Positions 37,894-47,035 of a DNA stretch of 64,000 nt are shown here, piece by piece. This DNA is from Schlegelella_A sp963778525 (GTDB lineage Bacteria > Pseudomonadota > Gammaproteobacteria > Burkholderiales > Burkholderiaceae_C). A program made the translations under genes and the position numbers. The stretch lies in the NCBI GenBank assembly GCA_963778525.1, contig CAVZUJ010000005.1, positions 124,001-188,000 of the forward strand, in the 5' to 3' direction. Numbering within the stretch: the first letter of the stretch is position 1; every line of letters starts with the position of its first letter. The notes under the pieces are model-generated. The model searched no databases. It was not told where the DNA came from and saw only the letters and a program-made list of their open reading frames with translations.

Positions 37894-39315
37894 ATGAATA
37901 CCGGAACTCTCGTCGCCATCGTCGTCGTGCTTGTCGTTGCCGGGCTGGCCTGGCTGTTCCTGAAGGGTCGCAAGCGCGATGCCGACTTGCCCGAGCTCGC
38001 GCCGCCGCCGAGCGAAGCGACTGTCGAACCCGTGCCGGAGGTCGCGCCAGCGCCGGTGACGCCCGCGCCGGCAATGCCACCCGCTCGGGTGATCGAGCCC
38101 TTGCCACCGGTGGCTGTCAAACCGCCGCCGGCCCCGAAACCCTCGCCCGTGGTTGCCGTGAAGGCACCCCCGCCGCCGCCGCCGGAATCGGTCACCGTCA
38201 TCCTGGCCAAGCCGCGTCCGCCCGTGCCGGTGGTCGAACGGGTGCTGGTCCTGGAGAAGGTCGACGAAGCGGAGTGGAATGCCGCGCGGCCCTTGATGCT
38301 CTCGGCGGTGCAGGGCGCCGCTGTCGCCAGCGCCATGACCGCGGCAACGCAGCCGCGGCCGGGCGAAAGCACCGTGCATGCGGTGCGCTTCGATGCCGGC
38401 TCGGCGATCCGGATCGCGCGCGGCGACATCGAGACGCTGCGCGCTGTCGCCGCGGCGTGCGCCACGTCGGGCCGCACCAAGGCGCCCTGGCTCGATTCGG
38501 CTGCCGCCACTGCGTTGGCGGCGACGGCGCTCGCCGCGTTGGCGAGCGAACGCTGGCTCGATGCGCTCGGCGACGAGATGCGCGATCTCAAGGCCAGCGT
38601 CGCGGCCCTGCCGCCGAAGCTGGCTGTGCAGGGCGAGGGCCGCCTGAAGGCGCTCCTGCAGGACCTGGCGCGCTTCGCGCGCGAGGCGCGCGACAACTAC
38701 GTCTCGGTGATCGGCAAGTTCGCGTTTCGCGAGCGCGTGGGCGAGGGCTGCGAGCGCGCCGCCGCGGTCTGGCACGAGCTCGTCGCCAGCACCGATGCGC
38801 TGCGCCAGCAACTCGACGGCATCGCCGGATTGCCGCGCTTCGGCGAGGTGCAGGTGGAGCGGTCGCTGGCGCTGTGGCGTGAGCTGCAGGAGCAGGAGCG
38901 CCTGCAGGAGATTGCCGCGCGTGTCCTTGCCGGCATGCACACCCTGCGCCAGGCGCTCGGCGACGCGGTGTCCGGTACCGGCGTCGATCCGCTCGCATCG
39001 GCCGCAGCGGCGCTGCAGGCCGGCATCGAGCAGGATCGCGGGCTCGCGGTGCGCCTGCTGGTGCAGGAAAAAGAGGCCAAGGGCGACCCTTACGTCGGCA
39101 GGCGCGAGTTCGAGGCCAATCGAGCGGCGTTGCGCAAGCTGCTCGACAAGCCCATCGGCGAGGCGATGGCGCTCGCGCTGAGCCGCCTGCACGATGCCGC
39201 CGCGACCGGCCCGCTCGATGCCGGTGCCGGTGCGCCGAGCCGCCTGCTCGTGCACAGCGCTCTCGGCGAGAGCGCAGCCGCGTTGCGCTGGAGCAGCGCG
39301 CCGCACTCCGGCTAG
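37894..39315 (+). CDS. hypothetical inner-membrane protein with proline-rich tether
   Basis: A 473-residue protein with one N-terminal transmembrane segment (LVAIVVVLVVAGLAWLFL) and a long proline- and alanine-rich stretch (residues about 36-110, PAPVTPAPAMPP, KPPPAPKPSPVV and so on) that could span the periplasm. A helical C-terminal domain begins near residue 120 and is rich in Ala, Leu, Arg and Glu. No catalytic motif is seen. The layout of anchor, tether and helical domain resembles envelope structural proteins and energy-transducing proteins like TonB, but the C-terminal domain is not TonB-like. It is single and follows the sugar dehydrogenase by 33 bp. Confidence 0.72.
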   Translation: MNTGTLVAIVVVLVVAGLAWLFLKGRKRDADLPELAPPPSEATVEPVPEVAPAPVTPAPAMPPARVIEPLPPVAVKPPPAPKPSPVVAVKAPPPPPPESVTVILAKPRPPVPVVERVLVLEKVDEAEWNAARPLMLSAVQGAAVASAMTAATQPRPGESTVHAVRFDAGSAIRIARGDIETLRAVAAACATSGRTKAPWLDSAAATALAATALAALASERWLDALGDEMRDLKASVAALPPKLAVQGEGRLKALLQDLARFAREARDNYVSVIGKFAFRERVGEGCERAAAVWHELVASTDALRQQLDGIAGLPRFGEVQVERSLALWRELQEQERLQEIAARVLAGMHTLRQALGDAVSGTGVDPLASAAAALQAGIEQDRGLAVRLLVQEKEAKGDPYVGRREFEANRAALRKLLDKPIGEAMALALSRLHDAAATGPLDAGAGAPSRLLVHSALGESAAALRWSSAPHSG

Positions 39316-39343
39316 AAAGCGGCGGTTCGCGCCGGCGGCAAGC

Positions 39344-40246
39344 TCAGCGCGGCACCAGCTTCGCTCCGGTGAGTTGCTCCTGCGCCTCGACCAGCGAGGG
39401 CACGAACTTCTTGCCGTAGCCGAGCGCGCTCGCGAAGACGAGCGACTGGTGCACGGCCTCGCCGACGACGCTCGGAATCGCCAGGCTCTCGGCGAGATGC
39501 GTGTAGTAGCGAACGTCCTTGCGGGCGTTGTCGAGCTCGAACTTGATGCCGCCCAAGTCGCCCTTCAGGGTCTTGGCCATCGCCTGGAAGATGCCGGAAT
39601 TGACGATGCCGGCCGAAATCAGCTCGACCAGCTTGTTCAGGTCGATGCCGGCGCGGGCGCCGACCGCGAAGGCTTCGGCCGTCGCCGTGCAGATGGCCTG
39701 GGCGATGAAGTTGTTGAGCAGCTTGATGGTGTGCCCCGCGCCCGGCCCGCCGACGTGGATGACGTTCTCCGCGAAGCTCTTCAGCACCGGCTCGAGTCGG
39801 GCGAAGGTCGCGTCGTCGGCGCCGACCATGACGTTGAGCTTGCCGAGCTCGGCCTCGACCGGCGTGCGCGCCAGCGGCGCGTCGACCAGCATCGTGCCGG
39901 CGGCAGCGCAAGCGGCGCGCAGCCGGGCCGTGGAGTCGGGCTCGCTCGTGGAGCAGTCGACGATGAGCAGACCGGTCTTGCCCTTGGCGCCGGCCAGCAG
40001 GCCGTCCTGGCCCGCGATCGCGGTCTCGACCTGGGGCGATCCGGTGACGCAGAGAAAGACGATCTCGCAATCCGCGGCCAGCGCTGCCGGCGTGGCGCGC
40101 TCGACTGCGCCGGCGGCGATCAGGTCGGCGACGCGCTCGCGGTTGCGGTGCACCGTCAGGTGCAGTGCGTGTCCCTTGGCCAGCAGGTTCTTGGCCATGC
40201 CGTGGCCCATCAGGCCCGAGGCGCCGATGAATCCGATAGTGCTCAT
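39344..40246 (-). CDS. beta-hydroxyacid dehydrogenase (HIBADH/tartronate-semialdehyde-reductase family)
   Basis: A 300-residue NAD(P)-dependent enzyme. The N-terminal Rossmann motif is TIGFIGASGLMGHGMAKNLL. A substrate-binding block DAPLARTPVEAELGKLNVMV sits where DAPVSGG is usual, and the catalytic lysine is in GGPGAGHTIKLLNNFIAQAI. Typical members reduce tartronate semialdehyde (GlxR/GarR), succinate semialdehyde or oxidise 3-hydroxyisobutyrate. The unusual DAPLARTP block means that the substrate is not one I can name. The gene is about 4 kb from hyi/gckA and on the other strand, so a link to them is only possible. Its downstream end faces the hypothetical at 37894. Confidence 0.88.
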   Translation of the reverse strand: MSTIGFIGASGLMGHGMAKNLLAKGHALHLTVHRNRERVADLIAAGAVERATPAALAADCEIVFLCVTGSPQVETAIAGQDGLLAGAKGKTGLLIVDCSTSEPDSTARLRAACAAAGTMLVDAPLARTPVEAELGKLNVMVGADDATFARLEPVLKSFAENVIHVGGPGAGHTIKLLNNFIAQAICTATAEAFAVGARAGIDLNKLVELISAGIVNSGIFQAMAKTLKGDLGGIKFELDNARKDVRYYTHLAESLAIPSVVGEAVHQSLVFASALGYGKKFVPSLVEAQEQLTGAKLVPR

Positions 40247-40314
40247 GTCCGCGCTCTCCCGGTGATGGATCAGCGGGCCATTGTGCGGGAGTCCGTCGCG
40301 CCAGCGCGCCGGCT

Positions 40315-43086
40315 TCAGGCGGTCGAGAGCTCCCGGGTCGGCGCCGCCGGCCGAGGCGGCACGGCTGCCTGTGTGCGCACGCGCTCGGTGGCGCGATCGA
40401 CGAGCGGCTTGTCCTCGAAGGCCTTCAGGCGGCTCGTCTCGCAGAGCCGCCCGAGCATGCGGGCCGTCATCGAGATCGTGCCGCGATCGGCGGCGCCATG
40501 GGTGAAGAGGAAGAACGTGCGACTCGAGTTCATGTGCGTGAGGCGGACCTTTTCCCATTGCTCCTTGAGCCTGAGCTGGTACGAGGCGCCGAGTTGCAGG
40601 TGATCGCGCAGGCGCGGGCCTTCGGTCGGTTCTTCGGGTTCGGTGCCGGCGACGGCCGCCGGCGCCACGGGCGTATCGGACGACAGCGATATCGTCGCAA
40701 AAGCGGCGGGTTCGGGTGTCGGCAGCGGCAGCTCGTCCATCGGCGCCGGTCGCGTCGCGAGGTCGAGATCGAGCTCGACCAGGCTTTCGCCGCCTGCCGG
40801 CGTGGCTTCGTCGCCGGTCTGCGAGCTTGACCAATCCACCGCATCTTCTTCGACGAGGCCGAGTCGCTGCGCTTCGGCGTGGCTGAAGCGAGGCTCGAAC
40901 TCCATGCCGGCAGGCAGGGTCGGCGCCGCGTTCGCTTCGTCGGCGTCGGGCAGCGGCGTGCGCGCCGCGACGTCGAGCTGGCGCATCAGCATGTTGTGAT
41001 CGAGCTCGCTGCCCGGCGTAGCCTTCAGCGAGCCCGAGTGATCGGCGATCAGCTTGCCGAAGAAGAGGTCGTGCTCGCTCTTCGGGAATCCGATCAGGGC
41101 CAGGCCTTCGTCGAGCGTTGCGGTCAGGCCGCGCAGGCCGGTGAGGAATTCCTGGCGCTGCTCGGTGGTGCGTTTGGGCTGGATGCTGGCCACCAGATGG
41201 AAGGCGGCGCGCCGATAGCGCTTCTCGCGCGCCGGGTCGGCGTGCTCGCCGTGCGCCGCGACGACGATGGCCTGGCTCCAGACCTGCGTCAGGAACTCCT
41301 TCAGGTAGTCGGGCATGGGCAGGGCCTCGTAGGCCTCCTGCAGGCGACCGCCGAAGCTCTGCGCCAGCTGCCACTCGGCTTCCTTGGCCTGCAATGCGGC
41401 CGCCGCCGGGCTGCGCTCGAACTCGGCCTTTGCCGTCGCGGCGACGAACTGCTCGAGCTCGCCGAGCTTCTTCACGTAGAGCGGCACCTGATCGAAGTCG
41501 CCTTCGATGATTTCGGTGACGAGCGCGTTGACCCGGCCGACCAGCTCCTTGCCGGGCCCTTGCCCGAGGTCGCCGAAGCCGGTGGCCAGGGTCGAGACGC
41601 GGTTGATGAAGCGGCGCACCGCGTGCTTGCGCGACGAGAAGAAGCTGGTGTCGCGCAGGGCCACGCGCAGCACGGGCAGCTGCAGGCGCGCGATCTCGCG
41701 TGCGATCTGCGGCGGCACGCGGGCGTCGGCGAGGATCTGGTCGAACAGGCTGGCCACGACCTCGATCACCATGTGATCGACCTGGCCGGGCGAGGCCTGC
41801 ACCAGCTCGTCGTGATGGGCGCGGATCAGGTTGGTGGCGGCGAGGCCGCCGAACAGGCTGGCTGCGTTGCCGGGGTCTACGTCTGCGGGGCCCGCGGCAA
41901 AGGTCGGTGCCAGGTCGGCACGTGGCAGGCGCAGCGAGAGATCGGCGGCGTCGCCCGGCCCGCCGCCGTTGAGGCGGCGCAGCAGGCGCATCAGGTCGGC
42001 ATCGGAAGCGCCGGTGCCGGCGGCCATCGGCGACGAAGCGCCTGCCGCCCAGCCCGGGCCGGCCATGACGCCTTGCATCAGGCGCTCGAGCAGCACCGAA
42101 GATCCTTCGAGCGTGCCGGCGCTTGCGCCGGCATCGAAGCGCATGCCTTGCGGGCTGCGGATCGACGCTTCCCAGGCGCGCGCGACGTCGGCGCTCATGC
42201 CTGCGGGCATGCGCCCCATCATCGATTTTTCCCAGAGGTCGCGCATCGCCTCGAAGCCGGGCGCTGCGCCGGCGTTGAGACCCGCACCGCCGGCAGCGGC
42301 GCCGGCGCCCGCGCCGCCACCGCCGCCCGAGCCGCCCGGCGACGGCGTGGCCCGCACGGTCAGGTCGACCTGGCGAAAGCCACGCGCCGAGAAGTCTTCG
42401 CTGATCCGGCGGTATGCCGCGGGCAAGGCCTTGGCCAGGGCCTGGCCGAGCTCCTTGACGAGAATGCGCCGGCTCTCGCCGCCCTCGACGACGGCCTCGA
42501 TGGCCTGGTTCAGCGCCGCCCCGATGACGTTGCCGCGCAGCGGGTTGCGCGACGGGTCGTTCCAGCCGAGGTCGAGCATCTCGCCGATATAGGCCGAGAC
42601 TTCGCGCAGCTCGGCCTCGCATTCGTGCGAGATGACCTGGCCGACCCGTTCGAAGGCGAGTCGATCCTCGAACTGGTCCTCGTCGACGAGGCCGACGGCC
42701 TTCCAGTCGGTCGGATCGCGAAAGGCCGCGTCTTCGCCCTTCGGCGCGGTCTCTTCGCTGATGGCTTCGCGCAGTGCCTTGTCGAAAGCGGCGAGCAGGG
42801 GCTGGCGCGATTGCACCAGTTGCGTCAGCGCCTGGTTCACGGCCGCGCGCTCGTGTTGCGGTGCCGACTTGGCCAGCGACTTGAGCGCGCTCGCGGCCGG
42901 GTCGATGGCGGCGGCGGCGGCGTCGCGAACGGGCTTTTGCGCGGCTTCGAGCGCCGACTGGATGTGTGGATCGCCCGAGCTCATCGCGGCCTGATCGAAA
43001 GGGGTGAAAAAGGGAGACTGGGTCGAGGGCCCCGTTTCTGTACTGAAAGTATCGGCGCCGCGGGCCGGGAACGGAGCGCCTTGCAT
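40315..43086 (-). CDS. DUF1631 protein
   Basis: A large cytosolic protein (up to 923 residues). It opens with a Ser/Thr/Pro-rich tail, then ALEAAQKPVRDAAAAAIDPA and a helical N-terminal domain (AVNQALTQLVQSRQPLLAAF). A central glycine-rich low-complexity stretch (GGSGGGGGAGAGAAAGGA) lies near residue 250. The DUF1631 core continues through LVGRVNALVTEIIEGDFDQV and the C-terminus (YQLRLKEQWEKVRLTHMN). DUF1631 is a betaproteobacterial family of unknown function sometimes mislabelled thymidine phosphorylase; no such active site is seen. The start could be ATG 43086 or ATG 42984 (MSSGDPHIQ). It is probably a single transcription unit. Confidence 0.85.
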   Translation of the reverse strand: MQGAPFPARGADTFSTETGPSTQSPFFTPFDQAAMSSGDPHIQSALEAAQKPVRDAAAAAIDPAASALKSLAKSAPQHERAAVNQALTQLVQSRQPLLAAFDKALREAISEETAPKGEDAAFRDPTDWKAVGLVDEDQFEDRLAFERVGQVISHECEAELREVSAYIGEMLDLGWNDPSRNPLRGNVIGAALNQAIEAVVEGGESRRILVKELGQALAKALPAAYRRISEDFSARGFRQVDLTVRATPSPGGSGGGGGAGAGAAAGGAGLNAGAAPGFEAMRDLWEKSMMGRMPAGMSADVARAWEASIRSPQGMRFDAGASAGTLEGSSVLLERLMQGVMAGPGWAAGASSPMAAGTGASDADLMRLLRRLNGGGPGDAADLSLRLPRADLAPTFAAGPADVDPGNAASLFGGLAATNLIRAHHDELVQASPGQVDHMVIEVVASLFDQILADARVPPQIAREIARLQLPVLRVALRDTSFFSSRKHAVRRFINRVSTLATGFGDLGQGPGKELVGRVNALVTEIIEGDFDQVPLYVKKLGELEQFVAATAKAEFERSPAAAALQAKEAEWQLAQSFGGRLQEAYEALPMPDYLKEFLTQVWSQAIVVAAHGEHADPAREKRYRRAAFHLVASIQPKRTTEQRQEFLTGLRGLTATLDEGLALIGFPKSEHDLFFGKLIADHSGSLKATPGSELDHNMLMRQLDVAARTPLPDADEANAAPTLPAGMEFEPRFSHAEAQRLGLVEEDAVDWSSSQTGDEATPAGGESLVELDLDLATRPAPMDELPLPTPEPAAFATISLSSDTPVAPAAVAGTEPEEPTEGPRLRDHLQLGASYQLRLKEQWEKVRLTHMNSSRTFFLFTHGAADRGTISMTARMLGRLCETSRLKAFEDKPLVDRATERVRTQAAVPPRPAAPTRELSTA

Positions 43087-43149
43087 CTGCCCAAAGTCAC
43101 GGCTCGCCTGCCTTCCTGAGGGCGGGCCGCCCCGGGGGCCACGATCAGG

Positions 43150-44316
43150 TCAGGCTGTCGTCAGCCAGGCCGACAGGTCGGGCATCGCCTGCTGGATGTC
43201 GATGCCGATGCCCGCCGCCTCGCCGAGCCGGGCCGAGCCGGCATCGATGTCGGCCAGGCCGGCGCAAAGCAACTCGCGCAGCGGGTTGGCGTTCGCGTCG
43301 ATCTCGAGCAGGCCGTCGCTGCCGCTGGCGGCCAGGAGGTGCGCCGAAGCGAGCAGGCCGACGCCGGCGCCGAGGTAGTGCGGTGCGTAGCGCAGGCCGG
43401 CCGCGCGGATCTTCTCCAGGACCGGCCAGAGGCCAGAAATGCCGCCCCACTTGGCGGCATCGGGCTGCACGACGGCGAGCGCGCGGCTACCGATCGCGGC
43501 GTCGAAGGCGGCCTCGCCGATCAGGTTCTCGCCGGCTGCCAACGGGATGGCGGTGGCGCCTTGCAACGCCCGCCATTCGGCGAGCGGTCGGTCGGCCCGC
43601 AACGGCTCCTCGAGCCAGCCGATGTCGAAGTCTTCGAGCCGCGGTGCGACGCGCCTGGCCTCGTCGAGCGACCAGGCCTGGTTGGCGTCGAGCATGAGGC
43701 GAACGCCGGCGCCGAGCCTGGCCCGGATGGCCGCGACGTTCTCGAGATCGCGCGCAACGCCGAAGCCGACCTTGAGCTTGAAGGCGCGATGCCCTTTCGC
43801 GAATTGCGCGGCCGCCACGTCTTCGGGCCGTTCCGGATTGATGCCGCTGGCGTAGACCTCGACCCGATCGCTCGTGCCGCCGAGCAGGCGCCAGAGCGGC
43901 TGGCCGGCGCGCCGGGCCGCCAGGTCCCAGAGAGCGAGGTCGACGCCGGCGATCGCCTGCGCGATCGGCCCCGGCTCGCCCGACTGGATGGCGAGCACCG
44001 CGGTCTTCTCGCCGAGCTCGGCGAATGCGGCCATGGCCGAGGCATACCTGCGGCCGAGCACGAGCGGCGCGATCAGCGTCTCGATCAGCCGCGCGCGATG
44101 CTCGGCCGCGCACGACGGAAAATTGCACCAGGCCTCGCCCCAGCCGACGGCGCCGTCCTCGTCTTCGGCGCGGACGAAAACGGCCGGCCGCTCGTGCATG
44201 GTGCCGAACGAAGTACGGACCGGCGCATCGATCGGGCAGCGGAACACGAATGCCTCGAGCCGCGCCAGGCGAACCGGAATCGCGGGCAAGGGTGGCAGCG
44301 GATCGACGAGGGGCAT
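43150..44316 (-). CDS. mandelate-racemase/muconate-lactonizing-type enzyme (enolase superfamily)
   Basis: A 388-residue enolase-superfamily protein. The visible layout matches the mandelate-racemase subgroup: KxK as FKLKVGFG, then Mg2+ ligands in LDANQAW, EEPL and GENL, then QPDAAKWGGISG and PHYLG supplying the Asp-His pair. Such enzymes take a proton next to a carboxylate to racemise or dehydrate acid sugars or hydroxyacids. The N-terminus MPLVDPLPPLPAIPVRLARL is followed by the usual capping domain. It diverges from the ABC transporter operon across a 43-83 bp gap that contains the TAAACGTA palindrome, so both sides are probably controlled by one regulator. The substrate is unknown. Confidence 0.9.
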   Translation of the reverse strand: MPLVDPLPPLPAIPVRLARLEAFVFRCPIDAPVRTSFGTMHERPAVFVRAEDEDGAVGWGEAWCNFPSCAAEHRARLIETLIAPLVLGRRYASAMAAFAELGEKTAVLAIQSGEPGPIAQAIAGVDLALWDLAARRAGQPLWRLLGGTSDRVEVYASGINPERPEDVAAAQFAKGHRAFKLKVGFGVARDLENVAAIRARLGAGVRLMLDANQAWSLDEARRVAPRLEDFDIGWLEEPLRADRPLAEWRALQGATAIPLAAGENLIGEAAFDAAIGSRALAVVQPDAAKWGGISGLWPVLEKIRAAGLRYAPHYLGAGVGLLASAHLLAASGSDGLLEIDANANPLRELLCAGLADIDAGSARLGEAAGIGIDIQQAMPDLSAWLTTA

Positions 44317-44328
44317 CGGCCTGAGTTA

Positions 44329-44354
44329 TAAACGTATGGTCTATGGTACGTTTA
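44329..44354. promoter_or_regulatory. candidate GntR operator: TAAACGTA-N10-TACGTTTA
   Basis: A perfect 8-bp inverted repeat (44329-44336 and 44347-44354) with a 10-bp spacer made of near direct repeats (TGGTCTATGG). It lies exactly between the divergent enolase-superfamily gene (start 44316) and the ABC permease (start 44360 or 44399). It covers possible -10 hexamers on both strands, a position suited to repression of both transcripts. The forward operon ends in a GntR/UTRA regulator, its likely binder. The repeat is seen; the binder is inferred. Confidence 0.6.
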
Positions 44355-44359
44355 ACCCG

Positions 44360-45166
44360 ATGGCGCCACAAGGCAGCCCCGTGGCGCTCTTCCCGCACAT
44401 GAAGCGAAGCTCGTTCGCGGCCCGCGCGCTGCTCGTGGTCGCGCCCTGGGTCGCGATCGTCGCGCTCTGGTATGCGGTGCGTGCCAGCGGCCTCGTCAAC
44501 CCGGCGCTGGTGCCGGCGCCGCATGCCGTGCTCGAGCGCTTCCTGGCGCTGGCGCAGGACCGCCTGCCGCTCGATGTCTGGATGTCGACGCGGCGGGTGC
44601 TGGTCGGCGTCGCGCTGGGCGTCGTCGCCGCAGTGCCGGTGGGCTTTTGCCTCGGCTGGTATCGCGGCCTGCGCGCCTTCATCGATCCGGTGATCAACTT
44701 CTTTCGCGCCCTGCCGCCGATCGCGCTGATCCCGCTGGTCATCGTCTACTTCGGCATCGGCGAGCTGGCCAAGACGGTGATCCTGTTCTACGCCTCCTTC
44801 TTCGCGGCGGTGATCGTGATGTACGAAGGCATCGCCCAGATCAGCCCGATCTACGTCCGCGTCTCGCGCACGCTCGGCGCCAACGACTTCGAGATCTTCG
44901 CCAAGGTGATCGTGCCGCTGACGGTGCCGCACATCCTGACCGCGATCCGCGTTGCGCTCGGCGTCGCCTGGGCGACGCTGGTCGCCTCCGAGCTGATCGC
45001 GGCGCAGCAGGGCCTGGGCGCGCTGATCCAGAACGCGTCGTCGTTCTTCCAGCTCGACATCGTCTACGTCGGCATCATCTGCATCGGCCTCGTCGCCCTG
45101 ACGATGGACCTGCTGCTGCGGGCCGCGAGCCGAAGGCTGGTGGCCTGGCAGGACCGCATCGCATGA
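44360..45166 (+). CDS. ABC transporter permease (nitrate/sulfonate/taurine-type, SsuC-like)
   Basis: A membrane protein of about 268 residues with six hydrophobic segments. The BPD_transp_1 EAA-type loop is RTLGANDFEIFAKVIVPLTV, and the segment ALPPIALIPLVIVYFGIGEL is characteristic of the SsuC/TauC/NrtB group. The C-terminus is LVAWQDRIA. The start may be ATG 44360 (MAPQGSPVALFPHMKRSS) or 44399 (MKRSSFAARALLVVAPW); the second gives a more typical N-terminus. It heads the operon of permease, ATPase, binding protein, GMC oxidoreductase and regulator; its stop overlaps the ATPase start as ATGA. Confidence 0.92.
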   Translation: MAPQGSPVALFPHMKRSSFAARALLVVAPWVAIVALWYAVRASGLVNPALVPAPHAVLERFLALAQDRLPLDVWMSTRRVLVGVALGVVAAVPVGFCLGWYRGLRAFIDPVINFFRALPPIALIPLVIVYFGIGELAKTVILFYASFFAAVIVMYEGIAQISPIYVRVSRTLGANDFEIFAKVIVPLTVPHILTAIRVALGVAWATLVASELIAAQQGLGALIQNASSFFQLDIVYVGIICIGLVALTMDLLLRAASRRLVAWQDRIA

Positions 45167-45984
45167 GCGAGGCCGCAGGCGCGCCGGTGCGCATCCGCTT
45201 CGAGCACGTCGGCGTCGATTTCGACACCGCGGCCGGGCCGATGCGTGTCGTCGACGATGTCAGCCTCGACATCGCGAACGGTGAGTTCGTGTCCATCATC
45301 GGCCCGTCGGGCTGCGGCAAGACGACGCTGATGAACATCGTCGGCGGCTTCGTCGAGCCGACCCGTGGCCAGGTGCTGCTCGACGGCAGCGCGGTGCGGG
45401 GCCCGGGTCCGGATCGCGGCGTCATCTTCCAGGAGTACGGCGTCTTTCCGTGGCTCACGGTGCGCGGCAACATCGAGTTCGGGCTGAAGCTGGCGGCCAG
45501 CAGGACGCCGGCCGCCGAGCGTGACGAGATCTGCCGGCGCTACATGGCGCTGATGGGCCTGGCGGATTTCGCCGACCACCATCCGAAGCATCTCTCGGGC
45601 GGCATGCGCCAGCGCCTGGCGCTGGCCCGCGCCTACGCCGTCAAGCCGCAGTTCCTGCTCATGGACGAGCCCTTCGGCGCTCTCGACGCGCAGACCCGCA
45701 CGGCGATGCAGGACCTGCTGCTGCACGTGCTCGACGCCGAGGGCAAGACGGTGCTGCTGATCACGCACTCGGTCGACGAGGCGATCTATCTCTCGTCGCG
45801 CATCGTCGTCGTGACGGCGCGGCCGGCGCGCGTGCGCACCATCGTCGAGGTGCCCTTCGGCTATCCGCGCTCCGCGGCAGTCCAGGCCGATCCGCGCTTC
45901 GCGGCCCTGCGCGCCGAGATCCGCGCGCTCGTGATGGAGGAATACGAGGCGCAGGCCAAGCAGGCCGTGCCCGTGGTCGAATGA
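45163..45984 (+). CDS. ABC transporter ATP-binding protein (SsuB/TauB-like)
   Basis: A 273-residue cytosolic ATPase with all motifs: Walker A GPSGCGKTT, Q-loop FQEYGVFPWLTV, signature LSGGMRQRLALARAYAVKPQ, Walker B FLLMDEPFGALDAQTR and the H-loop ITHSVDEAIYL. It energises uptake by the permease whose stop it overlaps (ATGA). The family handles nitrate, sulfonates, taurine, pyrimidines and many other small anions and aromatics, so the substrate cannot be read from it. A 52-bp gap follows before the binding protein. Confidence 0.95.
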   Translation: MSEAAGAPVRIRFEHVGVDFDTAAGPMRVVDDVSLDIANGEFVSIIGPSGCGKTTLMNIVGGFVEPTRGQVLLDGSAVRGPGPDRGVIFQEYGVFPWLTVRGNIEFGLKLAASRTPAAERDEICRRYMALMGLADFADHHPKHLSGGMRQRLALARAYAVKPQFLLMDEPFGALDAQTRTAMQDLLLHVLDAEGKTVLLITHSVDEAIYLSSRIVVVTARPARVRTIVEVPFGYPRSAAVQADPRFAALRAEIRALVMEEYEAQAKQAVPVVE

Positions 45985-46036
45985 TCCCGTCAATCGATCT
46001 GCAATGCCATTCATTCACCCAGAAAAGGAGACCACC

Positions 46037-47035
46037 ATGACCCTTCGCCGCAGAACCCTTCTCCAGGCCGGTGCCGCCGCATCGCTCGCCGCCAGCTCGC
46101 TCGCCTCGTTCGCGCAGGCAAAGACGAAGGTACGGGTCGGCTACCTGCACACGCCCGCCGTCGACGGCCAGATCTGGCTCGGCGAGCAGGCGGGCACCTG
46201 GGCCAAACACGGCCTCGATCTCGAGATGATCCAGTTCACGACCGGCCTCGAGCTGTTCCAGGCAATGATCGGCGGCAGCCTCGACGTCCTCTCGACCGGC
46301 GCCGTCGTCTCCAACTTTCCGGCGCGCGGCCAGGGCAAGGTCTTCCTCATCAACGACATCGAGTACGCGACGGCGCAACTCTGGGTCCGCGATCCGGCGA
46401 TCAAGACCGTCGCGGACCTGCGAGGCAAGCAGATCTCGACGACGACGGGCACGACCGCGCATGTCTTTCTCGACCTGGCGCTGCGCGGCGCGGGGCTCGA
46501 TCCGGCCAAGGACGTGCAGCTCGTCAATCAGCGCATGGCCGAGGCGGTGACCTCCTTCGTCTCCGGCGCCGTCCCTGCCGTTGCCCTCTGGGTCCCGTTC
46601 GACCAGACGGTGAGGAAGCAGGTGCCCGGTGCGCGCAAGATCATCGACGCCTCGAAGTTCTTTCCGCAAGCCGCGATCGTCGATGGCTGGGCGGCGCGCA
46701 ACGACTACTTCGACGGCCACAAGCCGGTGCTCGAGAAGATCATCGCCGCCTGGGCCGAGATCAACGACGCCATGCTCGCCAATTTCGACGCCGCCGCGAA
46801 GACGCTGCAGGAAACGCACTACAAGGAGATCCCGCTCGCCGACTTCAAGGAGGCGATGAGTTTTTCGAAGTACTACACCTCGGCCGAATGGCGCGCCCGC
46901 TTCGCCGACGGCACGGTGACGAAGTGGCTGCAGCAGGTGACCGACTTCTTCGTCAAGGTCGGCAACATCGCCAGCCCGGTGCCGGCCTCGACCTATTTCG
47001 ATCCGCAGATCTACATGCAGGTGATCAAGGCATGA
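46037..47035 (+). CDS. ABC transporter substrate-binding protein (NMT1/TauA/SsuA-like)
   Basis: A 332-residue periplasmic binding protein, preceded by a strong AAAAGGAG ribosome site. The signal is twin-arginine-like: MTLRRRTLLQAGAAASLAAS, cleavage near FAQA. The mature part has VRVGYLHTPAVDGQIWLGEQ, LELFQAMIGGSLDVLSTGAV, VADLRGKQISTTTGTTAHVF and WVPFDQTVRKQVPGARKI, the SsuA/TauA/NMT1 pattern. It binds the imported substrate of this operon. ATG 47032 of the GMC enzyme overlaps its stop as ATGA, so import and the first catabolic step are coupled at translation. Confidence 0.93.
   Translation: MTLRRRTLLQAGAAASLAASSLASFAQAKTKVRVGYLHTPAVDGQIWLGEQAGTWAKHGLDLEMIQFTTGLELFQAMIGGSLDVLSTGAVVSNFPARGQGKVFLINDIEYATAQLWVRDPAIKTVADLRGKQISTTTGTTAHVFLDLALRGAGLDPAKDVQLVNQRMAEAVTSFVSGAVPAVALWVPFDQTVRKQVPGARKIIDASKFFPQAAIVDGWAARNDYFDGHKPVLEKIIAAWAEINDAMLANFDAAAKTLQETHYKEIPLADFKEAMSFSKYYTSAEWRARFADGTVTKWLQQVTDFFVKVGNIASPVPASTYFDPQIYMQVIKA

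Noticed and set aside
36211..39306. A 1031-codon open frame on the minus strand
   Set aside because: It overlaps three well-supported plus-strand genes and has only the biased composition of an antisense frame.
39344..42622. A 1092-codon minus-strand frame upstream of the dehydrogenase
   Set aside because: Only its last 300 residues read as a protein (start 40246). The rest is out of frame with the DUF1631 gene on the same strand.
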